64,000 nt of DNA, taken from positions 1 through 64,000 of the forward strand of contig DAISJM010000005.1 in NCBI GenBank assembly GCA_036821485.1. The letters run 5' to 3'. Both the position numbers and the translations under genes were made by a program. The notes beneath the pieces are model-generated. The model worked only from the letters and a program-made list of their open reading frames with translations, had not been told where the DNA came from and made no database searches. Positions 8,678 to 17,390 of the stretch are shown here, piece after piece. Source of the stretch: DAISJM01 sp036821485 (GTDB lineage: Bacteria > Verrucomicrobiota > Kiritimatiellia > CAIQIC01 > JAGNIJ01). Position 1 is the stretch's first letter. Every line of letters starts with the position of its first letter.

Positions 8678-10336
8678 ATGACATCGTGGTGGATGATATG
8701 TGCCGTGTTGGCGTATCTGATTGCCGTGGGGTATCTCGGTTATCGTGGCTATAAGGGCACGGTCAGCGCCACGGATTTTCTGATCGCCGGCCGTGGCACC
8801 CATCCCTACGTCATGGCGATGTCTTACGGTTCCACCTTCATCAGCACGTCGGCCATTGTCGGCTTTGGCGGCGTCGCGGCGGTATACGGCTTTGGCCTGT
8901 TGTGGCTCGCTTTTCTGAACATCTTCGTGGGCATTCTTCTGGCCTTCGTTCTGTTCGGCTCGCGCACGCGCCACATGGGCCATCGGCTGGATGCCCACAC
9001 GTTTCCGGAGTTTCTCGGCCGCCGATTCCAGTCGCGTTTCACACAGGGATTCGCGGGCGCGTTGATCTTTATCGTGATGCCCCTCTACACGGCGGCCGTG
9101 TTGCTCGCGACGGCGAAATACGTCGCGGAGCAACTCGGTATCTCCTACGAGGCGGCGCTGCTGATGTTCTCCGCCGTGGTCGCGGTCTACGTGGTCATGG
9201 GCGGGATCAAGGGGGTCATGTATACCGACGCGCTGCAGGCGACCATCATGGTGGTGGGCATGTCGGTCCTGCTGGTGATGACGTACCGCATGCTCGGAGG
9301 CTTCACGAGTGTTCACCGGGAATTGACCGGGATGGCCGCGCAGGTGCCGGAGAAGCTCTTGAAGGCCGGGCACCAGGGTTGGACCTCGATGCCGAAATTC
9401 GGCTCACCGCTCTGGTGGACGCTGGTCAGTACGATCATGGCGGGCGTAGGCATCGGCGTGCTGGCCCAGCCGCAACTGGCTGTGCGCTATATGACCGTCC
9501 GGAGCAATAAGGAGATCAATCGTGCCGTGCCGACGGGCGGCCTGTTCATCATGCTCACCGTCGGCATCGCCTACATCGTGGGCCCGCTGACGAACGTATG
9601 GTTCTTCCGGAAGATTGGAAAAGTGGCGATTGCGGCAGCGGGTGGCGATGTCGAGAAGATCATCCCGATGTACATCAAGGACGCCTTGCCGGAATGGTTT
9701 GCCGTGCTGTTCATGCTCACGGTGTTGGCGGCCGCAATGAGCACGCTGAGCGGGCAATTCCACGCGATGGGCACAGCGCTTGGGCGCGACGTGATGGAGC
9801 AGGGGCTGGGGGGTGGGCGGAAAGCTCGGACGGTGTTAGCGACCCGCCTTGGGGTGGTGGTCGGCATCATCCTGAGCGTCTTCCTTGCCTATGCACTGGA
9901 AAAGAAGTTCGGCCGGACGGGCACGGAGATCGTGGCGCGTGGGACGGCAATCTTCTTTGGGGTGTGTGCCTGCTCATTCCTGCCGATGTATATCGGCTCG
10001 CTTTGGTCGCGATCGATCACCAAGGCCGGCGCGATTGCGGGGATGTTGGGCGGTGCCTGCTCGAGCCTGTTCTGGATGCTGTTTGTGCATGAAAAAGCGT
10101 CGACGGCGTTGCTTCTTTGTAACAAACTGTTCGGCGTGCGGTCCCTTGGGATCCGGCTGGTGGACGGCGTGGAGACTTTCCGCAGAGCCGGACCGGTGAT
10201 TTGGTCGTTTGTCGACCCCATGATCATCGGATTCCCGATAGCGGTTCTGTTGACCGTGGTGGTATCGATGGCGACGAAGAGACTGCCGGAAGACCACTTG
10301 GAGTTGTGCTTTGGCAAGAGCGCGGTGGTGCGATAA
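8678..10336 (+). CDS. sodium:solute symporter (SSS family), copy 2
   Basis: A 552-residue paralogue of the preceding symporter, sharing the opening GYLGYRGYKGTVSATDFLIAG, the SYGSTFISTSAIVGFGG segment and LAAAMSTLSGQFHAMGTALG. It lacks the long hydrophilic insertion of copy 1. GGAGG precedes the start. The two copies are separated by 42 bases and probably arose by tandem duplication, perhaps followed by divergence in substrate. Confidence 0.9.
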   Translation: MTSWWMICAVLAYLIAVGYLGYRGYKGTVSATDFLIAGRGTHPYVMAMSYGSTFISTSAIVGFGGVAAVYGFGLLWLAFLNIFVGILLAFVLFGSRTRHMGHRLDAHTFPEFLGRRFQSRFTQGFAGALIFIVMPLYTAAVLLATAKYVAEQLGISYEAALLMFSAVVAVYVVMGGIKGVMYTDALQATIMVVGMSVLLVMTYRMLGGFTSVHRELTGMAAQVPEKLLKAGHQGWTSMPKFGSPLWWTLVSTIMAGVGIGVLAQPQLAVRYMTVRSNKEINRAVPTGGLFIMLTVGIAYIVGPLTNVWFFRKIGKVAIAAAGGDVEKIIPMYIKDALPEWFAVLFMLTVLAAAMSTLSGQFHAMGTALGRDVMEQGLGGGRKARTVLATRLGVVVGIILSVFLAYALEKKFGRTGTEIVARGTAIFFGVCACSFLPMYIGSLWSRSITKAGAIAGMLGGACSSLFWMLFVHEKASTALLLCNKLFGVRSLGIRLVDGVETFRRAGPVIWSFVDPMIIGFPIAVLLTVVVSMATKRLPEDHLELCFGKSAVVR

Positions 10337-10354
10337 GCAAAGGAGGCAAGCGGT

Positions 10355-11812
10355 ATGAGGAAGATACTGGCTGCGGTGGGTGTGTTGGTGTTCGTGGCGC
10401 TGGTTTGCCCTGTGACGGGGCGCGCTGCGGAGAAGAAGGACGAGAAGAAGGCGGACAAGAAAGCCGCCGTGGAACAAAAGGCCGCCCCCGAGAAGAAAGT
10501 GGCCAAGGAGCCGGCCAAGGTCGCGGAGAAAGCCATGTTCCGCTACGGTGGCGACGAGCGCATTCGCCAGGAATTCCTCGACGAAATTCCGATCATCGCC
10601 GATCCCCCGGGCGTGACCCGCGGCGGCAAGAACAACTACTTCCGGTTCCGCACGCGCCTCTGGGCGGAAGTGGACCCGATGGACAACGTGACGTTCAAGG
10701 CCCGCGTCGTGAACGAGTGCCGCGAGTGGCAGGATCCGGATATGTCCGGCCGGCCCGATCGCTCGAAGTCCGAGTGGCCGGATGAGTGGGTGTTCGACAA
10801 CCTGTATATCGACATTCGCAACCTGGCCAATGACAAACTTGATCTGCGGATCGGCCGTCAGGACCTGATCTACGGCACCGGCAAGGTGATCTTGGAAGGC
10901 ACGCCGAAAGACGGTTCCCGCACGATCTATTTCAATGCCGCGCGCGCGACCTGGCGTTTCAGCAAGGACACGTCGCTGGATATCTTCGGCATCTACATGC
11001 CGCCGGAGGACACGCTGGCGATCAACGACGTCGATCGCGAGCTCTCTGGTTATACCTCGGGCTACGACAAGATGACCGAGAGCGGCGGCGGGCTGTATCT
11101 CAAGGACAACTCGAGCGCTACGCTCCCCTTCGAGCTCTATGCGATCTATAAGAACGAGAGCGACTACGAGACGGGGACCGGCGACGCGGTGGTCGATCAT
11201 CCGACCCTCGATCTCAATACGTTTGGCACACGCCTGATGCCCAAGTTCAGTGACCGGCTCAGCGGCAACCTCGAACTTGCGTATCAGATCGGTGAGCGTG
11301 GCGACCAGGACGTGAGTGGTTACATGGGCGATGCGTGCGTGACCTATAAGCTTCCGTTTGCCGACAGCATCAAGCCGGCGATGGACGTGGGCGTGTACTA
11401 CCTGTCGGGCGACGATCCCGATACGGCTGCGGACGAAGGTTGGAATCCGCTGTGGGCGCGGTATCCCCAGTATAGCGAGTTGTATGTCTATGCCTACGAC
11501 GCTGAGGGCGCGGCCCGCTGGAACAATCTGGCCATGCCTCGCGCGGTCATCTCGGCTCAACTGTGCAAGTGGATGAAGGGTTCCGCCGGCATCGCGTACC
11601 TGTATGCACCGGAGAAGAATGGTCCGGGTGGCGGGAGCGATCGTGGCCTGCTGAGCTCGCTCAAGAGTGAGTTTACCCTCAAGGAAGGCATGCTGACGAA
11701 AACGGACAAGTTGACCGGCCACCTGCAGGTGGATTGGCTGGAACCCGGCAACTACTACAACGTCAACGACACGGCGATCTTCGCGCGTTGGCAGTTGAAC
11801 TACGAATTCTAG
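10355..11812 (+). CDS. alginate-export-like outer-membrane beta-barrel (porin)
   Basis: A 485-residue protein with a signal peptide (cleavage probably after GRAA near residue 25). A lysine/alanine-rich spacer (KKDEKKADKKAA...) follows to about residue 52, then a long run of amphipathic strands. Segments such as FRFRTRLWAEVDPMDNVTFK, LDLRIGRQDLIYGTGKV and the terminal aromatic (LNYEF) fit the alginate-export/porin barrel fold. Its position directly after two symporters suggests it carries the same solutes across the outer membrane. The ribosome site is AAGGAGG. A hairpin terminator follows. Confidence 0.82.
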   Translation: MRKILAAVGVLVFVALVCPVTGRAAEKKDEKKADKKAAVEQKAAPEKKVAKEPAKVAEKAMFRYGGDERIRQEFLDEIPIIADPPGVTRGGKNNYFRFRTRLWAEVDPMDNVTFKARVVNECREWQDPDMSGRPDRSKSEWPDEWVFDNLYIDIRNLANDKLDLRIGRQDLIYGTGKVILEGTPKDGSRTIYFNAARATWRFSKDTSLDIFGIYMPPEDTLAINDVDRELSGYTSGYDKMTESGGGLYLKDNSSATLPFELYAIYKNESDYETGTGDAVVDHPTLDLNTFGTRLMPKFSDRLSGNLELAYQIGERGDQDVSGYMGDACVTYKLPFADSIKPAMDVGVYYLSGDDPDTAADEGWNPLWARYPQYSELYVYAYDAEGAARWNNLAMPRAVISAQLCKWMKGSAGIAYLYAPEKNGPGGGSDRGLLSSLKSEFTLKEGMLTKTDKLTGHLQVDWLEPGNYYNVNDTAIFARWQLNYEF

Positions 11813-11835
11813 GTCTCTGGACCAGGATGTAGGGC

Positions 11836-11880
11836 GGGGCGTTTCCTTCGTTGAAAACGGGGAAACGCCCCGGCTGTTTT
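11836..11880 (+). terminator. intrinsic terminator after the symporter-porin genes
   Basis: GGGGCGTTTCC (11836-11846) pairs perfectly with GGAAACGCCCC (11861-11871) around a 14-base loop, followed by GGCTGTTTT. It separates the transport operon from the ligase operon. Confidence 0.75.
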
Positions 11881-11987
11881 AGGGGCTGGTGGCGCACGTC
11901 CCGGAACAGAAGAGGATTGACGATTCAGCGCAGTTCGTGAAAGCTCAGATCGGTTTCGCGGTGCTGTCAGTGTTGGAGGGCCGAAGC

Positions 11988-13289
11988 ATGATTTTCAACG
12001 AGAAGAACGAGTGCATGTCCCGTGCCGACCTGCAACGGCTGCAGGGCGAACGGCTGAGGGACGCGGTGACGCGGGCTTATGAAAACGTACCCTTCTACCG
12101 CAAGAAATTCGACGAGCATGGCGTCAAGCCGAAGGACATCCAGTCCATCAAGGACATCAGCAAGCTGCCGTTCACCACGAAAGACGATTTCCGCTCAACG
12201 TATCCCTTTGGCCTTTTTGCCGTTCCACTCAAGGATGTCATTCGCATTCACGCGTCGTCGGGCACCACGGGCAAGCCGACCGTGGTGGGCTACACCCGGG
12301 AAGACATCGACGTCTGGGCTGAAACCTGTGCGCGCACCTTGGGTTGTGGCGGCGGCACGGCCGACGACATCCTGCAGGTCGCCTACGGCTATGGCCTTTT
12401 CACCGGCGGGTTGGGCGTCCACTACGGCGGCGAGAAACTGGGCGCCACGGTCATCCCCATGTCCGGCGGCAACACCAAGAAGCAGCTCATGTTGATGCAG
12501 GATTTCGGAACAACATTGCTGGCCTGCACGCCGTCATACTCTCTCCAAATTGCAGAAGAGGCGGCGCAGGATGGCATCGATCTGAGCAAGCTTAAGCTGA
12601 AGGCCGGTTTCTTTGGCGCGGAGCCGTGGACCGAGGCCATGCGACAGCAGATCGAGCAGCGGCTTCCGCTGAAGGCGATCGATATCTACGGTCTCAGCGA
12701 GGTCATGGGTCCCGGCGTCGCCAGCGAGTGTCTTGAGCAGGACGGCCTCCATGTTTTCGAAGATCACTACTATCCCGAAATCATCGACCCTGTGACCGGT
12801 GAACCGGTTGAGGCTGGGCAGCCGGGCGAACTGGTGTTCACCTGTCTGACCAAGCGGGCGATCCCGTTGATCCGGTATCGCACGCGCGATCTCTCCCGCC
12901 TGAACGAGGCGCAATGTCCCTGCGGTCGTACGATCCGCCGCATGGCGCGGATCACGGGTCGGACGGACGACATGCTCATCATCCGCGGCGTGAACGTCTT
13001 CCCCTCGCAGATCGAGGAAGTGCTCATGAAGGTCGAGGGTGTCGAGCCGCACTATGTCATCGTTGTGGACAAGACGGGCGTGATGGATGAGCTCGAAATC
13101 AAGGTGGAGGTCTCGGAGGCGATCTTCTCCGACGAGATCAAGAAGCTGGAACATCTCCAGCGGAAGATTCACGAGGAGATGCGGAGCATGCTCAGCCTGT
13201 CCGCCAAGATCACCCTCGTGGAACCGAAGACGATTGAGCGCAGTCTCGGCAAGGCGAAACGAGTTATCGACAAGCGTGAGGTCAAGTAG
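11988..13289 (+). CDS. paaK: phenylacetate-CoA ligase family protein, copy 1
   Basis: A 433-residue adenylate-forming enzyme that activates phenylacetate or a related aryl acid to its CoA thioester with ATP. The phosphate-binding loop HASSGTTGKPTVVGY is at about residue 87, YGLSEVMGPGVASEC at about 233, and RTRDLSRLNEAQCPCGR near the C-terminal hinge. Length is normal for PaaK. ATG 11988 is chosen because GGAGGG lies eight bases upstream and the protein begins as other PaaK proteins do. It is 11 bases from the ACT-domain gene. In anaerobes, such ligases next to iorAB recycle aryl acids made from aromatic amino acids. Confidence 0.9.
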   Translation: MIFNEKNECMSRADLQRLQGERLRDAVTRAYENVPFYRKKFDEHGVKPKDIQSIKDISKLPFTTKDDFRSTYPFGLFAVPLKDVIRIHASSGTTGKPTVVGYTREDIDVWAETCARTLGCGGGTADDILQVAYGYGLFTGGLGVHYGGEKLGATVIPMSGGNTKKQLMLMQDFGTTLLACTPSYSLQIAEEAAQDGIDLSKLKLKAGFFGAEPWTEAMRQQIEQRLPLKAIDIYGLSEVMGPGVASECLEQDGLHVFEDHYYPEIIDPVTGEPVEAGQPGELVFTCLTKRAIPLIRYRTRDLSRLNEAQCPCGRTIRRMARITGRTDDMLIIRGVNVFPSQIEEVLMKVEGVEPHYVIVVDKTGVMDELEIKVEVSEAIFSDEIKKLEHLQRKIHEEMRSMLSLSAKITLVEPKTIERSLGKAKRVIDKREVK

Positions 13290-13300
13290 GAGGAATTCCG

Positions 13301-13732
13301 ATGAAGGTCAAACAACTGTCTATTTTCATGGAGAATCGTGCGGGGCGGCTGGCCGAGGTGGTGCGTCTGCTGGGGGAGGCCAAGGTCAATATCCGTGCGC
13401 TCTCGCTGGCCGACACCTCGGATTTCGGCATTCTTCGCCTCATCGTGAACGACGTGGAGAAGGCCGTCAAGGTGCTGCGCGATGCCGGACACACGGTTTC
13501 GCTGACCGATGTGGTTACCGTGGAAGTTCCGGACACTCCGGGCGGCTTGGCCAGCGTGTTGGATCCTCTGCGGGGTGCGGGCGTGAACGTGGAATACATG
13601 TACGCGTTCGTGGAAAAGGTGACGGACAAGGCCGTGGTCATCTTCCGGTTTGAAAACGCGGATGCAGCCCTGAAAGTTTTGAGCAAGGCGGGTATCTCCG
13701 TCCTGCCTTCGGAGATGGTGTCGAAACTCTAA
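13301..13732 (+). CDS. tandem ACT-domain protein
   Basis: A 143-residue protein made of two ACT domains: about 1-70 (KQLSIFMENRAGRLAEVVRLL) and 71-143 (VEVPDTPGGLASVLDPLRGAG). ACT pairs bind amino acids and usually act as allosteric sensors. Proteins of this type commonly sit between paaK and ior genes. It may sense aromatic amino acids and tune the ligases or the oxidoreductase; that role is inferred from position only. The ribosome site AGGAGG precedes the ATG. Confidence 0.85.
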   Translation: MKVKQLSIFMENRAGRLAEVVRLLGEAKVNIRALSLADTSDFGILRLIVNDVEKAVKVLRDAGHTVSLTDVVTVEVPDTPGGLASVLDPLRGAGVNVEYMYAFVEKVTDKAVVIFRFENADAALKVLSKAGISVLPSEMVSKL

Positions 13733-13776
13733 TCTGCCGCTGCAGCCGGACGGCGCAGGAAGCAGGAGACTCTTTC

Positions 13777-15102
13777 ATGATCAAGGAACGCCCACAGCCT
13801 GCCATCTGGGATGCCGAGCACGAGTGCCTGCACGGGTCGGTGCTGCGAGACCTTCAGCTTGAGCGGCTGAAAAAGATTGTCCGCAAGCTGTGGAAGAACG
13901 TTCCCTATTATCGTCAGAAGATGAAGGTGGTCGGTGTCACGCCGACCGATATCCGGACATTGGAAGACATCCGCAAGCTGCCCTTCACGACCAAGGAAGA
14001 CCTTCGGTTGTGCTATCCCTACGAAGCCTTTGCCGTGCCGTTGGAGAAATGCGTCCGCATTCATGCGTCGTCCGGCACCACCGGCAAGCCCACGGTGGTG
14101 GGCTATACCCGCAAGGACATGGAGACGTGGACGAATCTCTGCGCGCGCTTTCTTGTGGCCGGCGGATTGACCTCGAAAGACGTGGTCCACATTGCCTTCT
14201 CCTACGGATTGTTCACGGGCGGCTTCGGCCTGCATTACGGGGCGGAGCGGGTCGGCGCGGCGGTCATCCCGGTCTCGTCGGGCCGCACCGAGCGCCAGAT
14301 CAACATCATGAAGGATTTCGGATCGACGGCGCTGGTGTGTACGCCCTCGTACGCCGTCTACATCGGCGAGGTGCTGCAGAATATGGGCATTGCGCCTGAT
14401 GCCCTGTCGTTGCGCCTCGGCTTTTTTGGTGGCGAGTTCTGGTCGGAGCACATCCGCCGGGAAATCGAAGGCAAGCTTGGCGTGGTGGCCACGGACAACT
14501 ATGGGCTCAGCGAGATCATCGGTCCGGGGGTATCGGGTGAGTGTCTCGAGCAGAACGGCATGCACATCTGGGAGGATCATTTCTATCCGGAACTGATCGA
14601 TGCCAAGACGTGCGAACCGGTTGATCCGGCAAAGGGCGGCGAGCTGGTGCTCACGACGCTGACGAAGGAGGCGATCCCGCTCATCCGCTATCGCACGCGC
14701 GACATCTGCACGCTGACGAGAGACCCGTGCCCCTGTGGTCGCACGAGCGTGCGCATGTCCAAGGTCAGCGGCCGGTCGGACGACATGCTGATCATCCGGG
14801 GTGTGAACGTCTTCCCCTCGCAGGTTGAGGAAGTATTGTTGGAAGTCAAGGGGACCCTGCCGCACTACCAGTTGGTCGTCAAACGCGAGGGAGTGCTGGA
14901 TCGTCTCGAAGTGCGCGTGGAAGTTTCCGAGCAGTATTTCTCCGACGAGATGAAGCGGCTACACGAGATGGAGAAAATGCTCGAGCACAAGCTGGAGAAC
15001 CTCCTGGGATTGCGCGCGGACATCAGGCTGGTGGAACCCAAGACCATTGAGCGTTCCGAGGGCAAAGCCAAGCGCGTGATGGACCTCCGCCCGAAGGAAT
15101 GA
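13777..15102 (+). CDS. paaK: phenylacetate-CoA ligase family protein, copy 2
   Basis: A 441-residue paralogue of the ligase at 11988. It has the same loop (HASSGTTGKPTVVGY, about residue 95) and NYGLSEIIGPGVSGEC (about 242). The N-terminal 15 residues and many pocket positions differ, so the two enzymes may prefer different aryl acids, for example phenylacetate versus indoleacetate. It lies between the ACT gene and iorA in the same direction. Confidence 0.9.
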   Translation: MIKERPQPAIWDAEHECLHGSVLRDLQLERLKKIVRKLWKNVPYYRQKMKVVGVTPTDIRTLEDIRKLPFTTKEDLRLCYPYEAFAVPLEKCVRIHASSGTTGKPTVVGYTRKDMETWTNLCARFLVAGGLTSKDVVHIAFSYGLFTGGFGLHYGAERVGAAVIPVSSGRTERQINIMKDFGSTALVCTPSYAVYIGEVLQNMGIAPDALSLRLGFFGGEFWSEHIRREIEGKLGVVATDNYGLSEIIGPGVSGECLEQNGMHIWEDHFYPELIDAKTCEPVDPAKGGELVLTTLTKEAIPLIRYRTRDICTLTRDPCPCGRTSVRMSKVSGRSDDMLIIRGVNVFPSQVEEVLLEVKGTLPHYQLVVKREGVLDRLEVRVEVSEQYFSDEMKRLHEMEKMLEHKLENLLGLRADIRLVEPKTIERSEGKAKRVMDLRPKE

Positions 15103-15186
15103 CCCCAGGAATCCGGAGCGTTTCCCGTTTACAGCAACGGAACGGTTGCATACTTTACGGGCACTCTGCAGGAAAGGGATTTGGCG

Positions 15187-16776
15187 ATGAAGAAGTACCT
15201 ATGGCTAGGCGATGAGGCAATAGCCCAGGCCGCGATTGACGCAGGCCTCTCCGGCGTCTTTGCCTATCCCGGCACGCCCTCGACCGAGATCACCGAGTAC
15301 ATCCAGCATTCCGCGGAGGCCCGCGACCTCGGTATCCGCTCGACCTGGAGTTGCAACGAGAAGACGGCGATGGAAGAAGCCTTGGGCATGTCGTTCGCGG
15401 GACGGCGGGCCATGGTGTGCATGAAACACGTTGGACTGAACGTTGCGGCGGACCCCTTTGTGAATGCGGCGATTACGGGAGCCAACGGCGGGCTGGTGGT
15501 CATTGCCGCCGATGACCCATCCATGCATTCGAGCCAGAACGAGCAGGACAGCCGGTTCTTCGGTTCGTTTGCACAGATTCCATTCTTTGAGCCGGCGAAT
15601 CAGCAGGAAGCGTACGACATTGTGCGGGAAGCCTTTGATGTCTCGGAACGGCATGGTGTGCCGGTCCTCGTCCGCTTGACCACACGGCTGGCGCACTCGC
15701 GCGCGGGCGTGCTTCGCCGCGTCGATCCGCCGCGCGCGCAGAACCCGCTGAAGTTTCCGGCAGACCCGCGTCGCTACGTTCTGCTTCCCGCCATCGCCCG
15801 GCGCAACTACTCCGAGCTGTTGGTGAAGACGAAGACGTTCGAGGAAGAATCCGAGCGTTCACCGTATAACGTGCTGGAAGATGGCCCCGACCATAGTCTC
15901 GGTGTTGTCGCCTGCGGCCTCGCGAACAACTATCTTCGCGAGGTGTTTCGCGGCGAGTCGTGCCCGCACCCGGTGCTGAAGATCGGCCAGTATCCCCTGC
16001 CGCGAGGTCTGCTCGCGAAGCTGCTCAAGACCTGCAAGAGCATCCTGGTGTTGGAGGATGGCTATCCGCTGGTCGAGGACCTCCTGCGTGGTGTGCATCT
16101 GGAGGGCCCGGTGGTTCATGGCCGTTTGGACGGCACGGTACCGCGCGCTGGCGAGCTGGATCCGAACGTGGTGGGTCGTGCGCTGGGCCGGCCGTTTGAG
16201 GTCGGCGCAAGGGTGCCGCCGGAAGCCGTGGCCCGGCCACCGACCTTGTGCGCGGGGTGTCCGCACGCAAACATGTATCAGTTTCTCCAGGAAGCCATTC
16301 AGCCATACCCCAAGGCGAAGGTGTTCTCCGACATCGGCTGCTACACGCTGGGCGCGCTGCCGCCGTACGAGGCGATCAGCTCTTGCGTGGATATGGGAGC
16401 CTCCATCACCATGGCCAAGGGCGCTGCCGAAGCGGGGGTGCATCCGGCGATTGCCGTGATCGGCGATTCAACGTTCACACACTCGGGCATGACCGGTCTG
16501 TTGGACGCCGTGGAGGATCGCACGCCGGTGACGATCATCATCTCCGACAATCTCACCACCGGCATGACGGGCGGACAGCGAAGCCCGGCCTGCAATCGCC
16601 TGGAAGAGATCGTGCTCGGCATCGGGGTGGAAAAGGATCACCTTCATATTTTCGACCCGCTTCCCGGCAAGCACAAGAGCAACGTGGAAGTGCTTCGGCG
16701 CGAACTGGAGTACAAGGGTCCATCGGTCATCATCTCCCGGCGGGCGTGCATTCGCGTGTTGAAAACCAGCGTGTGA
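15187..16776 (+). CDS. iorA: indolepyruvate ferredoxin oxidoreductase alpha subunit, short form
   Basis: A 529-residue thiamine-diphosphate subunit that interconverts aryl-pyruvate and aryl-acetyl-CoA with ferredoxin. The N-terminal half has YPGTPSTEITEYI and the SCNEKTAMEEALGMSFAG region. The TPP site is GDSTFTHSGMTG (about 426) with SDNLTTGMTGG downstream. Typical IorA proteins run beyond 600 residues because of a C-terminal two-[4Fe-4S] ferredoxin domain. This protein stops at RRACIRVLKTSV, just where that domain would begin, and iorB starts 10 bases later. ATG 15187 is preferred over TTG 15181 because AGGAAAGGG is then correctly spaced. Confidence 0.9.
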   Translation: MKKYLWLGDEAIAQAAIDAGLSGVFAYPGTPSTEITEYIQHSAEARDLGIRSTWSCNEKTAMEEALGMSFAGRRAMVCMKHVGLNVAADPFVNAAITGANGGLVVIAADDPSMHSSQNEQDSRFFGSFAQIPFFEPANQQEAYDIVREAFDVSERHGVPVLVRLTTRLAHSRAGVLRRVDPPRAQNPLKFPADPRRYVLLPAIARRNYSELLVKTKTFEEESERSPYNVLEDGPDHSLGVVACGLANNYLREVFRGESCPHPVLKIGQYPLPRGLLAKLLKTCKSILVLEDGYPLVEDLLRGVHLEGPVVHGRLDGTVPRAGELDPNVVGRALGRPFEVGARVPPEAVARPPTLCAGCPHANMYQFLQEAIQPYPKAKVFSDIGCYTLGALPPYEAISSCVDMGASITMAKGAAEAGVHPAIAVIGDSTFTHSGMTGLLDAVEDRTPVTIIISDNLTTGMTGGQRSPACNRLEEIVLGIGVEKDHLHIFDPLPGKHKSNVEVLRRELEYKGPSVIISRRACIRVLKTSV

Positions 16777-16786
16777 GGATTGTCTC

Positions 16787-17377
16787 GTGTCGAAACAACA
16801 GGACATCATTATTGCGGGCGTCGGCGGGCAGGGGATTCTGACCATTGCCGGCCTGATCGGCATGGCCGCGCTGGATGCCGGCCTCCACGTGAAGCAGTCG
16901 GAAGTTCACGGCATGGCACAACGGGGTGGGGCGGTGGTGTCCCATCTGCGGCTGGGTTCCGACCCTGTGGCGTCTGACCTGATTCCGGTCGGCGGCGCGC
17001 ATATCCTGCTCTCGATGGAGCCGATGGAGATTCTTCGTTACTTTCCGTATGCCCGCAAGGATGCGGCCATCGTAACGAACCGCAACCCGGTGAAGAACAT
17101 CGTGGCCTATCCGGAGCTTGAAACGATTCTGGCGCGCATCCGCAGCCGGGAACATCACGTCATCGTGGATGGCGAGGGGTTGGCCAAGAAGGCAGGTTCC
17201 GTCAAGACGGTGAATATTGTGCTGTTGGGCGCGTCATCGGGTTTCCTTGTGCTGACACCACGGGAAATCCGCGGGCAGATCGAGAAGTTCTTTGCCCGCA
17301 AGGGTGCCGAGATCGTGGAACAGAATCTGAAGGCGTTCGAGCTCGGTCGCGAAGCGGCTGGGATCGCGCAGCCGTAG
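16787..17377 (+). CDS. iorB: indolepyruvate ferredoxin oxidoreductase beta subunit
   Basis: A 196-residue gamma-type subunit of 2-oxoacid:ferredoxin oxidoreductases. It has the family hallmarks IIIAGVGGQGILTIAGLIG at the N-terminus and VKQSEVHGMAQRGGAVVSHLR near residue 37. It starts with GTG 10 bases after the iorA stop. With IorA it forms the complete enzyme except for the missing Fe-S domain. Confidence 0.92.
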   Translation: MSKQQDIIIAGVGGQGILTIAGLIGMAALDAGLHVKQSEVHGMAQRGGAVVSHLRLGSDPVASDLIPVGGAHILLSMEPMEILRYFPYARKDAAIVTNRNPVKNIVAYPELETILARIRSREHHVIVDGEGLAKKAGSVKTVNIVLLGASSGFLVLTPREIRGQIEKFFARKGAEIVEQNLKAFELGREAAGIAQP

Positions 17378-17390
17378 CGAGGAGGGGATC

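Noticed and set aside
16777..16790. Frameshifted remnant of the IorA ferredoxin domain
   Set aside because: Only 10 bases separate iorA and iorB, and iorB starts with its normal N-terminus, so there is no room for a remnant.
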